Shown here: positions 36,268 through 46,562 of the stretch, piece after piece
Position numbering within the stretch: position 1 is the stretch's first letter
Layout of the letters: the number at the start of each line of letters is the position of its first letter
Source: Paracoccus mutanolyticus
GTDB taxonomy: Bacteria > Pseudomonadota > Alphaproteobacteria > Rhodobacterales > Rhodobacteraceae
DNA length: 64,000 nucleotides
Assembly (NCBI RefSeq): GCF_003285265.1
Contig: NZ_CP030239.1
Location: forward strand, 248,001 to 312,000
Direction: 5' to 3'
Made by a program: the position numbers and the translations under genes
Notes under the pieces: generated by a model
Seen by the model: the letters and a program-made list of their open reading frames with translations, nothing else
Told to the model about the DNA's origin: nothing
The model's database searches: none

Positions 36268-37107
36268 ATGCGCCAGCCGCCGAATGACGAAACGGACCCG
36301 TTCAACCCCGGCATCACCCGCACCGATGCCGACATCACCAGCGAGACGCGCTTTGGCCCCCGCCCCGTCCCCAAGGGGCACCGGCGCCCCGCAGGACCGC
36401 AGGATTACCGGCGCATCCCGCCCAGCGGCGATGTCTCGCCCGATGGCAAGCGCGCCTATCCCCGCCCCTCGCGCATGGCGAAATGGGCGGTCTGGGGCGG
36501 CACCGGCATCGCCGCCGCCGCGCTGACGGCGGGCGCGGTGCTGGCCGTGCGCCAGGTGGCGGGGCTGTTTTCCGAGGACGACCACGGGCCCCGGCGCCAC
36601 CGCCGCCGGCATGGACCCGACCACGACCACGACCACGATTATGCCCGCCCGCGCATGCAACCTCCGACCGAGGCCGAGAAGCAGGGCACCAAGCGCCGCT
36701 TTGCCGGCACCGACCCTTCGGAACGCCAGTTCGTCCGTCCCGACCACGATGACCAGCGCCGCAGCGCCGGCCCGCGCCGCAGCCTGGTGTCCGAGATCGA
36801 GGACAATGCCCAGCGCCTGACGGGGACGCTTGATACCGTGATGCAGTCGGTCAGCGCCGCACTGACGGGGTTCCAGTCGGTCGCGCAGCAGGCGCGCGGG
36901 GTCATGCACGAATTCGGCGAGGCTGCCGGAATGGCGCGCGACATCTTTCAGGGCGGCGGCAGCGGCGGCGGTTCGCAGGACACGGGGCAACGCTATGCCC
37001 GGCGCCATACGCGCCATGGCTATCCGATGCCCGACCTGCGCGACGACCCGCTGACCGAGGACCCGCAGCAGCCTGGCGACCACGATCCCCGCAGCCATCG
37101 CCTGTGA
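36268..37107 (+). CDS. Hypothetical single-pass membrane protein
   Basis: A 279-residue protein I do not recognise. The first 70 residues are hydrophilic and Pro/Arg-rich. One membrane helix lies at about residues 70-92 (WAVWGGTGIAAAALTAGAVL). Next comes an Arg/His/Asp-rich patch (HDHDHDY, HRRRHGPDHD) that could bind metal, and a helical stretch around residues 175-230 (DNAQRLTGTLDTVMQSVSAA, GVMHEFGEAAGMARDIFQGG). The C-terminus is polar. The amphipathic segment after the helix resembles methyl-accepting or scaffold-like coiled regions only loosely. It has its own upstream terminator (rplI), so it is probably a separate unit; a first LldR-like palindrome begins 1 base after its stop. Confidence 0.7.
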   Translation: MRQPPNDETDPFNPGITRTDADITSETRFGPRPVPKGHRRPAGPQDYRRIPPSGDVSPDGKRAYPRPSRMAKWAVWGGTGIAAAALTAGAVLAVRQVAGLFSEDDHGPRRHRRRHGPDHDHDHDYARPRMQPPTEAEKQGTKRRFAGTDPSERQFVRPDHDDQRRSAGPRRSLVSEIEDNAQRLTGTLDTVMQSVSAALTGFQSVAQQARGVMHEFGEAAGMARDIFQGGGSGGGSQDTGQRYARRHTRHGYPMPDLRDDPLTEDPQQPGDHDPRSHRL

Positions 37108-37118
37108 TGGTCTGACCA
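37108..37118. promoter_or_regulatory. LldR/GntR-type operator site 1
   Basis: TGGTCTGACCA, fitting the FadR-subfamily operator pattern TGGTNNNACCA. It lies 254 bases before lldP, immediately after the preceding gene. It is more distant than the other two sites and may be fortuitous. Confidence 0.45.
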
Positions 37119-37239
37119 TATCGACCGAATCAGTTCCGGGGCGGCCATTGCAGATGGTCGCCCCTTTTGCTGTTTTTATAGGCTATTCGCAGGGCATCAC
37201 CCGTTCGCTGCGGCGCAGAAATATCATGGTCTTAGCCTT

Positions 37240-37250
37240 TGGTATGACCA
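37240..37250. promoter_or_regulatory. LldR/GntR-type operator site 2
   Basis: TGGTATGACCA, 112 bases before lldP. It is the exact reverse complement of site 3, and both fit TGGTNNNACCA, the half-site pattern of lactate- and pyruvate-responsive FadR-subfamily regulators. Confidence 0.7.
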
Positions 37251-37290
37251 TAAAACGCCAGCGGTCTAAGCAAAACTGTTTGACGCATGG

Positions 37291-37311
37291 CGTTCTTTGG
37301 CAAATACCCCT
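37291..37311 (-). repeat. Possible dispersed box upstream of lldP
   Basis: On the minus strand: GGGGTATTTGCCAAAGAACG. It shares GGGTATTTG and the A-rich end with the box family but sits in a promoter region between two lldR-type sites, so this one may be chance. Confidence 0.35.
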
Positions 37312-37327
37312 GTGCATCCAAGTTTTT

Positions 37328-37338
37328 TGGTCATACCA
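37328..37338. promoter_or_regulatory. LldR/GntR-type operator site 3
   Basis: TGGTCATACCA in a T-rich stretch 24 bases before the lldP start codon. Together with site 2 (88 bases away, inverted copy) it could allow looping, as described for the two operators of the E. coli lld operon. Confidence 0.7.
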
Positions 37339-37361
37339 TCGTTTTGGGAGGAACTCACACG

Positions 37362-39012
37362 ATGACCTGGGCACAGGATTATGTCCCATTGGGCAATATC
37401 TGGCTTTCCAGCCTGGTTGCCGCCATTCCGATCCTTTTCTTCTTCCTGGCGCTGACCCTGTGGCGACTGAAGGGCTTTCAGGCTGCGACCCTTCCGTCCT
37501 CTGACCATGTTCATCGCCGTCGCGGCATGTCATGCTGGTTTCGGCCGCCGCCGCCGCCGGCGTCTACGGGTTCTTCTATGGCCTGTGGCCGATCGCCTGG
37601 ATCATCGTGGGCGCGGTGTTCCTGTACAAGATCTCGGTCGCGACCGGCCAGTTCGAGATCATCCGCCGCTCGATCCTGGGCATCACCGAGGACCAGCGGC
37701 TGCAACTGCTGCTGGTGGGCTTTGCCTTCGGTGCCTTTCTCGAGGGCGCGGCGGGCTTTGGCGCGCCGGTCGCCATCACGGCGGCCCTGCTGGTGGGCCT
37801 GGGGTTCCGGCCGCTTTACGCCGCCGGCCTGTGCCTGATCGCCAACACCGCGCCGGTGGCCTTCGGCGCCATGGGCATCCCGATCATCGTGGCGGGCCAG
37901 GTCACCGGGCTTGATCCGTTCCACATCGGCCAGATGGCCGGCCGCCAGCTGCCGCTCTTGTCGGTGCTGGTGCCCTTCTGGCTGATCCTGATCATGGACG
38001 GCGTGCGCGGCGTGCGCGAAACCTGGCCCGCGATCCTGGTCGCCGGCGGCTCCTTCGCCATCGTCCAGTTCCTGACGGCGAACTTCATCGGCCCGGAACT
38101 GCCCGACATCACCGCGGCCATCGCCACGCTGTCGCGCTGCCGCTGTTCCTGCGCGTCTGGCAGCCCAAGCGCATCTTCCGCTTTGCCGCCGAGCCGGGCG
38201 ATCCGCCCGTCGCCCCCATCGAGACGGCGCACAGCTATACCACGGGCCAGATCGCCCGCGCCTGGTCGCCCTTCGTCATCCTGACCGCCTTCGTCACGCT
38301 GTGGAGCATCGCGCCCTTCAAGCGGCTGTTCACGGCCGACGGCCCGCTGTATTCTTGGGTTGCCAGCTTGCACGTGCCCTTCCTGGACAATGTCGTCCAG
38401 AAGACGCCGCCCATCGTGGCCGAGCCGACGCCCTTTGCCGCCGTCTACAAGTTCGACTGGTTCTCGGCCACCGGCACGGCCATCCTGTTCGCGGCGCTGG
38501 TCAGCATCATGGTTCTGGGCATGAAGCCCCGCAAGGCGGTCGAGGTCTTTGGCGACACGCTGCGCGGGCTGGTGATCCCGATCTATTCCATCGGCATGGT
38601 GCTGGCATTCGCGTTCCTGGCGAACTATTCGGGCCTGTCGGCGACGCTGGCGCTGGCGCTCGCGCATACCGGGTCAGCCTTCACCTTCTTCTCGCCCTTC
38701 CTGGGCTGGCTCGGGGTCTTCGTCACCGGCTCGGACACCTCGTCGAACGCGCTGTTCGGGGCGCTTCAGGCCACGACCGCGCACCAGATCGGCGTGTCGG
38801 ACGTGCTGCTGGTCGCCGTCAACACCACCGGGGGCGTGACGGGCAAGATGATCTCGCCGCAGTCCATCGCCATCGCCTGCGCGGCCGTGGGTCTGGTCGG
38901 GCGGGAATCGGACCTGTTCCGCTTTACCGTCAAGCATTCGCTGGCGCTGGCGGCGCTGGTCGGCGTCATCACCACGCTGCAGGCCTATGTCTTTCCCTGG
39001 ATGATCCCATGA
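37362..39012 (+). CDS. lldP: L-lactate permease, two frameshifts
   Basis: A LctP/LldP-family proton-coupled lactate permease with about twelve or more membrane helices. Three frames make up the gene: [20 protein letters not shown] (from ATG 37362, ribosome site GGGAGGA) to about 37495; [20 protein letters not shown] to about 38140, including [20 protein letters not shown] (family signature); and [20 protein letters not shown] to the stop at 39012, including [19 protein letters not shown]. The joined length of about 550 residues is normal. Each break looks like one missing base. It imports L- or D-lactate for the lactate dehydrogenase encoded two genes downstream. Confidence 0.9.
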
Positions 39013-39806
39013 CGGAACGAACCCCGCGGGCCCGTGTCACCGATCGGGTCGAGGCCGAGATCGAGGCGCTGATCCGGGACCGCGGGCTTGAACCCGGCGA
39101 CCGCCTGCCGTCCGAACGGGCGCTGGCGGACCGCCTGTCGGCCTCGCGCCCCAGTCTGCGCGAGGCCATCGGCCGGCTTGCCGCGCGCGGGCTGGTCGAG
39201 GTGCGCAAGACCGGGCTGGTCGTGGCACGCCCCGGCCCCCGGGCCTGGGCGCATGACGGGATCAGCGCGCCCCTGGCGCCGCTGGTCGCCCATCACGCGG
39301 GCTTTGGCCATGACGTGATGGAGATCCGCCACGCGCTGGAAGGGGCGGCCGCCTATTACGCCGCCCGCCGCGCCGATCCGGCGGCGGTCGGCCGCATCGC
39401 CCAGGCGCTGGAGACGATGATCGCCGGCCACGGCCAGGCCGACCCCGGCGAGGAGGCGCGGCAGGACGCCGCCTTTCACCTGGCCATCGCCGAGGCGTCG
39501 AACAACGCCATCCTGCACCAGGTCATGTCCAGCCTGTTCAGCCTGCTGCAGGCCAGCATCTCGGAAAGCCTGGAAAAGCTTTACCTGGTGCCCAGCACCT
39601 TCGAGGCGCTGTCGCGCCAGCACCGCGAGCTTTACCAGGCCATCGCCGCCGGGGACGCGGACCGCGCCCGCGCGGCGTCGGACGCGCACCTGGCCTTCGT
39701 CGAAACCACGATCCGCCAGATCGACGAGGATCTGGCCCGCAAGGCCCGCGCCCGCGCCGCCCGCGCCGCCGGCATCACCGGCCCGGCCCACCCGAACAAC
39801 AGTTGA
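39009..39806 (+). CDS. lldR: GntR/FadR-family regulator of lactate use (LldR-like)
   Basis: A 265-residue FadR-subfamily regulator. The N-terminal winged helix covers about residues 8-75 ([40 protein letters not shown]). The C-terminal FCD ligand domain includes [40 protein letters not shown] and [20 protein letters not shown], with the Asp/His residues that bind metal in this fold. It overlaps lldP by 4 bases (ATGA) and precedes lldD by 3 bases, so permease, regulator and enzyme form one operon in the E. coli lldPRD order. Binding to the TGGTNNNACCA sites upstream of lldP is inferred. Confidence 0.85.
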   Translation: MTERTPRARVTDRVEAEIEALIRDRGLEPGDRLPSERALADRLSASRPSLREAIGRLAARGLVEVRKTGLVVARPGPRAWAHDGISAPLAPLVAHHAGFGHDVMEIRHALEGAAAYYAARRADPAAVGRIAQALETMIAGHGQADPGEEARQDAAFHLAIAEASNNAILHQVMSSLFSLLQASISESLEKLYLVPSTFEALSRQHRELYQAIAAGDADRARAASDAHLAFVETTIRQIDEDLARKARARAARAAGITGPAHPNNS

Positions 39807-39809
39807 GGC

Positions 39810-40997
39810 ATGACCATGAGAATTTCGTCGATCTCGGATTACCGCGAAGCCGCCCGCCGCAAGCTGCCGCCGTTCCTGTTCCATTACATCGACGGCGGCG
39901 CCTATGCGGAATACACGCTGGGGCGAAACGTCTCGGACCTGTCGGAAATCGCGCTGCGCCAGCGCATCCTGCGCAACGTGGCCGAACTGAGCCTGGAAAC
40001 GCAGGTGCTGGGCCAGACCTTCGCGATGCCCGTCGCGCTGTCCCCGGTCGGGCTGACCGGGATGTATGCCCGGCGCGGCGAGGTCCTGGCCGCCCGCGCC
40101 GCCGCCGCCAAGGGCGTGCCGTTCACCCTGTCCACGATGAGCGTCTGTTCCATCGAGGACGTGGCGGCGGCGACCTCGAAGCCCTTCTGGTTCCAGCTTT
40201 ACGTCCTGAAGGACCGGGGCTTCATGAAGAACGCGCTGGAGCGCGCGCAGGCGGTGGGGATCAACACGCTGGTCTTTACCGTGGACATGCCGGTGCCGGG
40301 GGCGCGCTATCGCGACCTGCATTCGGGCATGTCGGGACCGGACGCCAAGTTCCGCCAGATCGTGCAGGCCGCGACCCATCCGCAATGGGCCTGGGACGTG
40401 GGCATCAAGGGCAAGCCGCACGACCTGGGCAATATCTCGGTCTATCGCGGCCAGCCCACCAAGCTTGAGGATTACATCGGCTGGCTGGGGGCGAATTTCG
40501 ACCCCTCGATCGGCTGGAGCGATCTGGAGTGGATCCGCGATTTCTGGAAGGGGCCGATGATCATCAAGGGCATCCTGGATGTCGAGGACGCGCGCGACGC
40601 GGTGCGGTTCGGCGCGGACGGGATCATCGTGTCGAACCACGGCGGCCGCCAGCTGGACGGCGTGCTGAGTTCGACCCGCGCCCTGCCGGCCATCGCCGAC
40701 GCGGTCAAGGGGGACCTCGCGATCCTGGCGGACAGCGGCGTGCGCTCGGGCCTGGACGTCGTGCGGATGATCGCGCTGGGGGCCGATGTCGCGATGATGG
40801 GCCGCGCCTTTGTCTATGCGCTGGCCGCCGCCGGAGAGGCGGGCGTCGCCAACATGCTGGACCTGGTGGCCAAGGAGATGCGCGTGGCCATGGCCCTGAC
40901 CGGCGCGCGATCCGTGTCCGAGATCGACCGCAGTGCGCTGGTAAGTGTCACCGAGACTGCCCTCGGACCGCGGTTCCGCCGCCGTCCACAAATATGA
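39810..40997 (+). CDS. lldD: L-lactate dehydrogenase (FMN, quinone-linked)
   Basis: An FMN-dependent alpha-hydroxy-acid dehydrogenase (395 codons) oxidising L-lactate to pyruvate at the membrane. Motifs: [20 protein letters not shown] then [17 protein letters not shown] at the start, [19 protein letters not shown], and [20 protein letters not shown] (catalytic His and Arg), followed by [20 protein letters not shown] (FMN phosphate). The usual C-terminus after [12 protein letters not shown] is followed by about 15 atypical residues, and the gene overlaps the convergent SDR gene by 50 bases, so the last codons may have been altered by a small deletion. Third gene of the lld operon. Confidence 0.93.
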   Translation: MTMRISSISDYREAARRKLPPFLFHYIDGGAYAEYTLGRNVSDLSEIALRQRILRNVAELSLETQVLGQTFAMPVALSPVGLTGMYARRGEVLAARAAAAKGVPFTLSTMSVCSIEDVAAATSKPFWFQLYVLKDRGFMKNALERAQAVGINTLVFTVDMPVPGARYRDLHSGMSGPDAKFRQIVQAATHPQWAWDVGIKGKPHDLGNISVYRGQPTKLEDYIGWLGANFDPSIGWSDLEWIRDFWKGPMIIKGILDVEDARDAVRFGADGIIVSNHGGRQLDGVLSSTRALPAIADAVKGDLAILADSGVRSGLDVVRMIALGADVAMMGRAFVYALAAAGEAGVANMLDLVAKEMRVAMALTGARSVSEIDRSALVSVTETALGPRFRRRPQI

Positions 40998-41724
40998 TGT
41001 CCCGAGACAAGTTCGAGGCGTCCGACGACAGGAAGATCGCCAGCCCGACCAGTTCCTCGGGCTGGCCCCAGCGGCGCATCGGGGTGCGCGCCTTGACCCA
41101 GGCGTCGAAGTCGGGGTTCTCGATCAGCGCCTGGTTCATGTCGGTGACCATGTAGCCCGGACCGATGGCATTGGCCTGGATGCCCAGCGCGCCCCATTCG
41201 GCGGCCATGGCGCGGGTCAGCATCTTGATCCCGCCCTTGGACACCGCATAGGGCGCGATGGTCGGCCGCGCCAGGTCCGAGGACAGCGAGCCGATGTTGA
41301 CGATCTTGCCGCGCCCGCGCGCGGCCATGCGGCGCGCCGCCTCGCGCCCGATGACGAAGGCCGCGGTCAGGTTGGTGTCGATGACCCGCTGCCAGTCCGC
41401 CGTGCCAAGCTCCAGCATGGGGCTGCGGAACTGGATGCCGGCGTTGTTGACCAGGATGTCGACAGCGATCCCCTGGGCGTCGAGGGCCTGGAACGCGGCC
41501 AGGATGGCCGCCTCGTCGCCGACGTCGAAGGCCTGGGTCAGCACGTCATGGCCCTGGTCCCGCATCCCGGCGGCCGCGTCCTCGAGCCGCTCGGCATTGG
41601 CGCCGTTCAGGATGATCCGGGCGCCGGCCCGCGCCAGCCCTTCGGCCATGGCCCGGCCGAGGCCGCGCGATGATCCGGTGACAAGCGCGGTGCGACCGGT
41701 GAGGTCGAAAAGATGCAGGCTCAT
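40948..41724 (-). CDS. SDR family oxidoreductase (gluconate 5-dehydrogenase-like)
   Basis: A 258-residue classical short-chain dehydrogenase. It has the NAD(P) motif [23 protein letters not shown] in [15 protein letters not shown], the catalytic Ser in [20 protein letters not shown] with Tyr and Lys in YAVSKGG, and the C-terminal [20 protein letters not shown]. The start [20 protein letters not shown] resembles gluconate 5-dehydrogenase (IdnO/Gno), which reduces 5-ketogluconate, but SDR substrates are hard to predict. Convergent with lldD (50-base overlap at the 3' ends) and divergent from the kamA-like gene. Confidence 0.85.
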   Translation of the reverse strand: MSLHLFDLTGRTALVTGSSRGLGRAMAEGLARAGARIILNGANAERLEDAAAGMRDQGHDVLTQAFDVGDEAAILAAFQALDAQGIAVDILVNNAGIQFRSPMLELGTADWQRVIDTNLTAAFVIGREAARRMAARGRGKIVNIGSLSSDLARPTIAPYAVSKGGIKMLTRAMAAEWGALGIQANAIGPGYMVTDMNQALIENPDFDAWVKARTPMRRWGQPEELVGLAIFLSSDASNLSRDIIFVDGGGTAVRGQSR

Positions 41725-41832
41725 GGGTCCCCCGTCCGTTTGCGACAGGGGTAACGTATACATTGTGGCCCGGCAAGCTTGCAAAACCCCGCGGATGGGT
41801 GCAAGGAAACGGGCTTTCCGAAAGGCCCCGCC

Positions 41833-42864
41833 GTGACCCGACCCCTGACCACCGTGCCCGCCCTGATCGAGGCGGGACTTGCCGCGCCGGGCGAGGCCCC
41901 GGCGCTTGAGGCGGTGGCGGCCGAGTTTCGGGTTCGGCTGACGCCGGGCATGGCCGCGGCTGCGGCCGATCCGGGTGTCGCCGCGCAATTCGTGCCCGAT
42001 GCGCGCGAATTGCGGGTCCGCCCCGAGGAACTGGCCGATCCCATCGGCGACGCGGCCCACAGCCCCGTGCCCGGGCTGACGCATCGCTATCCCGACCGGG
42101 TCATCCTGCATGTGACCAGGACCTGCGCGGTCTATTGCCGCTTCTGCTTTCGCCGCGAGGTGGTGGGCGAGGAAGGCGCGCTGCCCGAGGCGGAACTGGC
42201 CGCCGCGCTGGATTACGTCGCGACGACCCCCTCCGTGCGCGAGGTGATCCTGACCGGCGGCGATCCCCTGGTGCTGTCGACGCGGCGTATCGCGGCGCTG
42301 ATGGCGCGGCTGGCGGCAGTTCCGCACCTGGACATGGTGCGCATCCACACGCGGGTTCCGGTGGTCGCGCCCGGCCGGATCGACGCGGCCCTGCTGGCGG
42401 CGCTGCGGCCTGAGCGGCTGGCGGTCTGGCTGGTGGTGCACACGAACCACGCCGCCGAACTGACGCCCGAGGCCCGCGCCGCGCTGGCGCGGCTGGCCGA
42501 TGCCGGGGTGCCGCTGCTGTCGCAGACGGTGCTGCTTGCGGGTGTGAACGCCGATCCGGCAGCGCTGGAGGATCTGTTCCGGGCGCTGCTGCGGAACCGG
42601 GTCAAGCCCTATTACCTGCACCATTGCGACCTGGCGCGCGGGACCAGCCATTTCCGCACGACGATCGCCCGAGGCCGGGCCATCATGGCGGCCCTGCGCG
42701 GGCGGCTGTCGGGCACTTGCCTGCCGACCTATGTGCTGGACCTGCCCGGCGGGCATGGCAAGGTGCCGCTGGAATCGGGGGACGTCCTGGACATGGGCGC
42801 GGGGCGCTGGCGGATCCGGGACTGGCGCGGCACCTGGCACGACTATCGCGACCCCGAGGGTTAG
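41833..42864 (+). CDS. KamA family radical SAM protein (lysine 2,3-aminomutase / EpmB-like)
   Basis: A 343-residue radical SAM aminomutase. The cluster motif CAVYCRFCFRRE gives CxxxCxxC. Nearby are HRYPDRVILHVTRT and EVILTGGDPLVLSTRR (SAM glycine motif). The C-terminal part holds TCLPTYVLDLPGGHGKVPLE, where family members bind PLP via Lys. The short size matches EpmB-type enzymes, which make (R)-beta-lysine for modification of elongation factor P, more than the catabolic clostridial enzyme; the partner epmA is not adjacent. Start: GTG 41833 is preferred, TTG 41779 is an in-frame alternative. A GC hairpin and a dispersed box follow the stop. Confidence 0.85.
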   Translation: MTRPLTTVPALIEAGLAAPGEAPALEAVAAEFRVRLTPGMAAAAADPGVAAQFVPDARELRVRPEELADPIGDAAHSPVPGLTHRYPDRVILHVTRTCAVYCRFCFRREVVGEEGALPEAELAAALDYVATTPSVREVILTGGDPLVLSTRRIAALMARLAAVPHLDMVRIHTRVPVVAPGRIDAALLAALRPERLAVWLVVHTNHAAELTPEARAALARLADAGVPLLSQTVLLAGVNADPAALEDLFRALLRNRVKPYYLHHCDLARGTSHFRTTIARGRAIMAALRGRLSGTCLPTYVLDLPGGHGKVPLESGDVLDMGAGRWRIRDWRGTWHDYRDPEG

Positions 42865-42866
42865 AA

Positions 42867-42920
42867 CCGGGGGCGCTTCGCCCCCCGGACCCTCCTAGGG
42901 TATTTGCGAAACGGTGAAAT
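42867..42920 (+). repeat. Hairpin plus dispersed 3' box between kamA-like gene and dppF
   Basis: Hairpin GGGGGCG-CTT-CGCCCCC (42869-42875 with 42879-42885 region), then ACCCTCCTAGGGTATTTG and CGAAACGGTGAAATCA, the last base being part of the dppF stop codon. The arrangement closely matches the copy at 52946-52997. Confidence 0.7.
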
Positions 42921-43756
42921 CAGGCGCTGGCCGCGCGCAGCGCCTGGCGGCGGGCGACGCGCTGGCGGATCGCCTCGATGTCCGTCACCGGGGTCGCCGC
43001 GAAGAGTTCGCGCGTATAGGGGTGCTGCGGGTTGGCAAAGACCGCCTCGCGCGTACCCTGTTCGACCGCCTCGCCCTTGTTCATCACCAGCACGTCGTCG
43101 GCGATGTAGCGCACCACCGACAGGTCGTGGCTGATGAAGACATAGGCCAGGTTGAATTCGTCCTGCAAGTCGGCGAGCAGGTTCAGCACCTGCGCCTGCA
43201 CCGACAGGTCCAGCGCCGAGACGGGTTCGTCCAGCACCAGCAGCGTCGGGTTCAGCATCAGGGCCCGCGCGATGGCGATGCGCTGGCGCTGGCCGCCCGA
43301 GAACATGTGCGGGTAGCGGTTGAAATGCTCGGCAGGCAGGCCGACCTTGACCAGCATCTCCTCGGCCCGGCGGCGGCGTTCGGCGGCGGGGGTGTCGGTG
43401 TTGAGAAGCAAGGGCTCCATCAGCACGTCGCCGATCTTTTGCCGGGGGTTCAGCGAGCCATAGGGGTTCTGGAACACCATCTGCACCTTGGACCGCATCT
43501 CGCGCGAGAGCCCCCTGGTGATGTCGACGGGCTTGCCCTCGATCAGAAGCTCGCCTTCGGTCGCGGGGTCGATCAGCGCGATGATGCGCGCCAGCGTGGA
43601 CTTGCCCGCAGCCCGATTCGCCGACAATGGACAGCGTCTTGCCGCGATGACGGAGAAGCTGATGCCCTTGACCGCGCGCACCACCTTGGCCCGGCGGGTC
43701 AGCGAGCCGGGGACGTGGTAATCGCGGACGATGTTCTTGCCTTCGACCACGCTCAT
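42920..43756 (-). CDS. dppF: Dipeptide ABC transporter ATP-binding protein DppF, local frame error
   Basis: The second ATPase of the dipeptide importer, 278 codons. The Q-loop [20 protein letters not shown], signature [20 protein letters not shown], Walker [13 protein letters not shown] and H-loop [18 protein letters not shown] are intact. Around 43600-43660 two nearby indels scramble the translation over about 20 codons; the adjacent frame encodes [13 protein letters not shown] there, so Walker A is really present and the gene is probably fine in the organism. The C-terminal oligopeptide-transporter tail ([12 protein letters not shown]) supports a peptide importer. Last gene of dppABCDF; overlaps dppD by 4 bases. 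Confidence 0.9.
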   Translation of the reverse strand: MSVVEGKNIVRDYHVPGSLTRRAKVVRAVKGISFSVIAARRCPLSANRAAGKSTLARIIALIDPATEGELLIEGKPVDITRGLSREMRSKVQMVFQNPYGSLNPRQKIGDVLMEPLLLNTDTPAAERRRRAEEMLVKVGLPAEHFNRYPHMFSGGQRQRIAIARALMLNPTLLVLDEPVSALDLSVQAQVLNLLADLQDEFNLAYVFISHDLSVVRYIADDVLVMNKGEAVEQGTREAVFANPQHPYTRELFAATPVTDIEAIRQRVARRQALRAASA

Positions 43757-44587
43757 TCCGCGCCCTCCATGAAGCTGCCCACGGTGGGCAGGCGGTCGCC
43801 GGTGGCGTTTTCCGGCAGGGCCGAGAGCAGCGCCCGGGTATAGGGGTGTTTCGGTGCCTGAAACAGCGACAGCACGTCGGCTTCCTCCATCTTCCTGCCC
43901 TTATATTGCACCTGAACGCGGTCGGCGGTTTCGGCGACCACGCCCATGTCGTGCGTAATCAGGATCAGCGCCATGCCGGTCTGTTCCTGAAGGTGGATCA
44001 GCAGGTCGAGGATCTGCTTCTGGATGGTCACGTCCAGCGCGGTCGTCGGCTCGTCCGCGATCAGCAGGCGTGGGTTGGTGGCCAGGCCATGGCGATCATC
44101 ACCCGCTGGCACTGACCGCCCGACATCTGGTGCGGATAGGATTTCAGCTTTTCCGCCGGGTCGGGGATGCCGACCTGCCGGAACAGGTCCAGCGCGCGGG
44201 CGCGGGCCTGCCTGCGGGACATGCCGGCGTTGAAGCGGAGCACCTCCTCGATCTGGTAGCCGGTGCTGCAGCCGGGGTTCAGCGACGCGATCGGGTTCCT
44301 GAAAGATCATCGTGATCTCGCGCCCGAATGATGCGGCGGCGGTCGCGCGGCGCCATGCGGAGGAGATCCTGGCCGTCGAAGCGCATCTCGTCGGCGGTGA
44401 CGGTGGCGGTGTCGGGCAGAAGCCCCATCGCCGCCAGCATCGAGACGGACTTGCCCGAACCGGATTCGCCGACGATGGCCAGCACCTCGCCCTTGTCCAC
44501 GGTGACGTCGATGCCGTCGACGGCGGTGAAGCTGCCGGTCGAGGTGGCAAAGCGCACGGTCAGGTTGCGGATGGTCAGAAGGGACAT
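43753..44587 (-). CDS. dppD: Dipeptide ABC transporter ATP-binding protein DppD, frameshifted
   Basis: First ATPase of the importer, about 278 residues when three frames are joined. The start [20 protein letters not shown] with Walker [21 protein letters not shown] runs to about 44300. The middle frame has [20 protein letters not shown] (signature LSGGQ-like). The end frame from about 44090 has [20 protein letters not shown] (Walker B), [17 protein letters not shown] and [13 protein letters not shown]. Two single-base errors near 44300 and 44090 account for the breaks. Overlaps dppF by 4 bases and follows dppC after 4 bases. Confidence 0.88.
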
Positions 44588-44591
44588 GGCC

Positions 44592-45491
44592 TCAGCTCCG
44601 CTTCAGTTTCGGGTCGAGCGCGTCGCGCAACCGTCGCCCATCAGGTTGATCGCCAGCACCGACACCAGGATGGCAGGCCGGGGAAGGTCACGACCCACCA
44701 GGCGCGCAGGATGAATTCGCGCGCCTCGGCCAGCATGGTGCCCCATTCGGACGCGGGCGGCTGCGCGCCCATGCCCAGAAATCCCAGCGCGGCCGAATCG
44801 AGCACCGCGCTGGAGAAGCTGAGCGTCGCCTGCACGATCAGCGGCGCCAGGCAGTTCGGCAGGATGGTCTTGAACATCAGCCGCAGGTTCGAGGCCCCGG
44901 CCACCTTGGCGGCGGTGACGTATTCGCGGGCCTTCTCGCCCATCACCGCGGCCCGCGTCAGGCGGGCGAAATGCGGCTGGTAGACGATGGCGATGGCGAT
45001 CATCGCGTTCGTCAGGCCGGGCCCCAGCACCGCGACCAGCACCAGCGCCAGCAAGAGCGAGGGGAACGCCAGGATCACGTCCATGACCCGCATGATGACG
45101 GTATCGACCCAGCCGCCATAGAAGCCCGCCAGCAGGCCGATGAAGATGCCGCCGGTCAGGGCGATGGCGACCACGACGATGCCGATGAACAGCGATATTG
45201 CGCGCCATAGATCAGCCGCGACAGCATGTCCCGGCCGACCGCGTCCGTGCCCAGCAGAAAGCCCGCGCGCCCGCCGTCCTGCCAGATCGGCGGCACCAGC
45301 AGCGCGTCGCGGTATTGCTGCGTCGGGTCGTGCGGCGCGATCAGCGGCGCGAAGATGGCCGTCAGCACCAGCAGGACAAAGACGCCAAGCCCGATCACCG
45401 CGCCCCGGTTCTGGCTGAAGTAGAACCAGAACTCCTTGAGCTGCCGGCGACGGATGGCCGCATCCGAGAGTTTCACGGTGGTATCGGTCAT
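44592..45491 (-). CDS. dppC: Dipeptide ABC transporter permease DppC, frameshifted
   Basis: Membrane permease of about 299 residues. The start at 45489-45491 gives [20 protein letters not shown] and a first helix ([20 protein letters not shown]), then [18 protein letters not shown], the OppC/DppC landmark. The frame shifts near 45200 to [20 protein letters not shown] and [20 protein letters not shown], the EAA coupling loop. It shifts again near 44680 before [10 protein letters not shown] and the stop at 44592. Both shifts are single-base. Overlaps dppB by 4 bases (ATGA). Confidence 0.87.
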
Positions 45492-46492
45492 TTGTGCCGG
45501 ATCCTCGGATTGATAAGACCATAGAGAAGGTCGACGATCAGGTTGATCAGCACGATGGCCGCGATCACATAGCAGGCCCGACTGCACCACCGGATAATCG
45601 CGGCGCGAAATGGAATCGATCATCCACTTGCCGATGCCGGGCCAGGAAAAGATCGTCTCGGTCAGGATTGCGCCGGCCATCAGCACGCCGATCTGCAACC
45701 CGATGGTGGTGATGACGGGGATCATGGCGTTGCGCAGCGCGTGGACGCCGATCACCCGGCGGTGGGCAGGCCCTTGGCGCGGGCGGTGCGGATATAGTCC
45801 TCGCGCATCACCTCGAGCATGGCCGAGCGGGTCTGGCGCGCGATCACGGCCAGCGGGATCGTCGCCAGCACGACCGAGGGCAGGATCAGGTGGCTGAGCG
45901 CCGAGGCGAAGGCGCCGTCCTGCCCCGAGAGCAGGCTGTCGATCAGCATGAAGCCGGTGACGGGCGGAAAGAAATACATCAGCGAGATGCGCCCCGACAC
46001 CGGCGTCCAGCCCAGGACGCCCGAAAAGAAGATGATCAGCAGAAGTCCCCACCAGAAGATCGGCATGGAAAAGCCGATCAGCGCCCCGGTCATCGAGATC
46101 TGGTCGAACCAGGAGCCGCGCTTGATCGCGGCGATGACGCCCACCGGCACGCCGATCACGGTCGCGATGACGATGGCCACCAGAGCCAGTTCGACCGTTG
46201 CCGGGAACAGGGCCAGGAACTCGGCCAGCACGGGCTTTTTCGTGACCAGAGAATTGCCAAGATCGCCCTGCAGCAGGTTGCCGAGGTAATTCAGGTATTG
46301 CTGCCAGATCGGCTTGTCATAGCCAAGCTGGGCCGCGATCTGGGCGTAGCGTTCGGGCGAGACGCCGCGTTCCCCCGCCATCAGCAGCACCGGGTCGCCC
46401 GGCAGCAGGCGGATGAAGCCAAAGGCCACCAGCGTGATCCCCAGCATGGTGGGGATCAGGTAGAGCAGCTTGGCAAGAATGAATCTGAGCAT
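45488..46492 (-). CDS. dppB: Dipeptide ABC transporter permease DppB, frameshifted
   Basis: Permease of about 334 residues. From ATG 46490-46492 it reads MLRFILAKLLYLIPTMLGIT and LVAFGFIRLLPGDPVLLMAG (DppB/OppB N-terminal pattern), then TVELALVAIVIATVIGVPVG and ARQTRSAMLEVMREDYIRTA (coupling loop). The frame shifts near 45757 to RVIGVHALRNAMIPVITTIG and ILTETIFSWPGIGKWMIDSI, and shifts again near 45575 before the C-terminus [13 protein letters not shown], stop at 45488. Gene order, overlaps and motifs are those of a standard dpp operon. Confidence 0.88.
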
Positions 46493-46562
46493 CGGATCCT
46501 GATCCAAAAGGGCCGTGCGAAGGGTGGTCCCCCGCACGGCCGCAGCACATGAAACCGAATGA

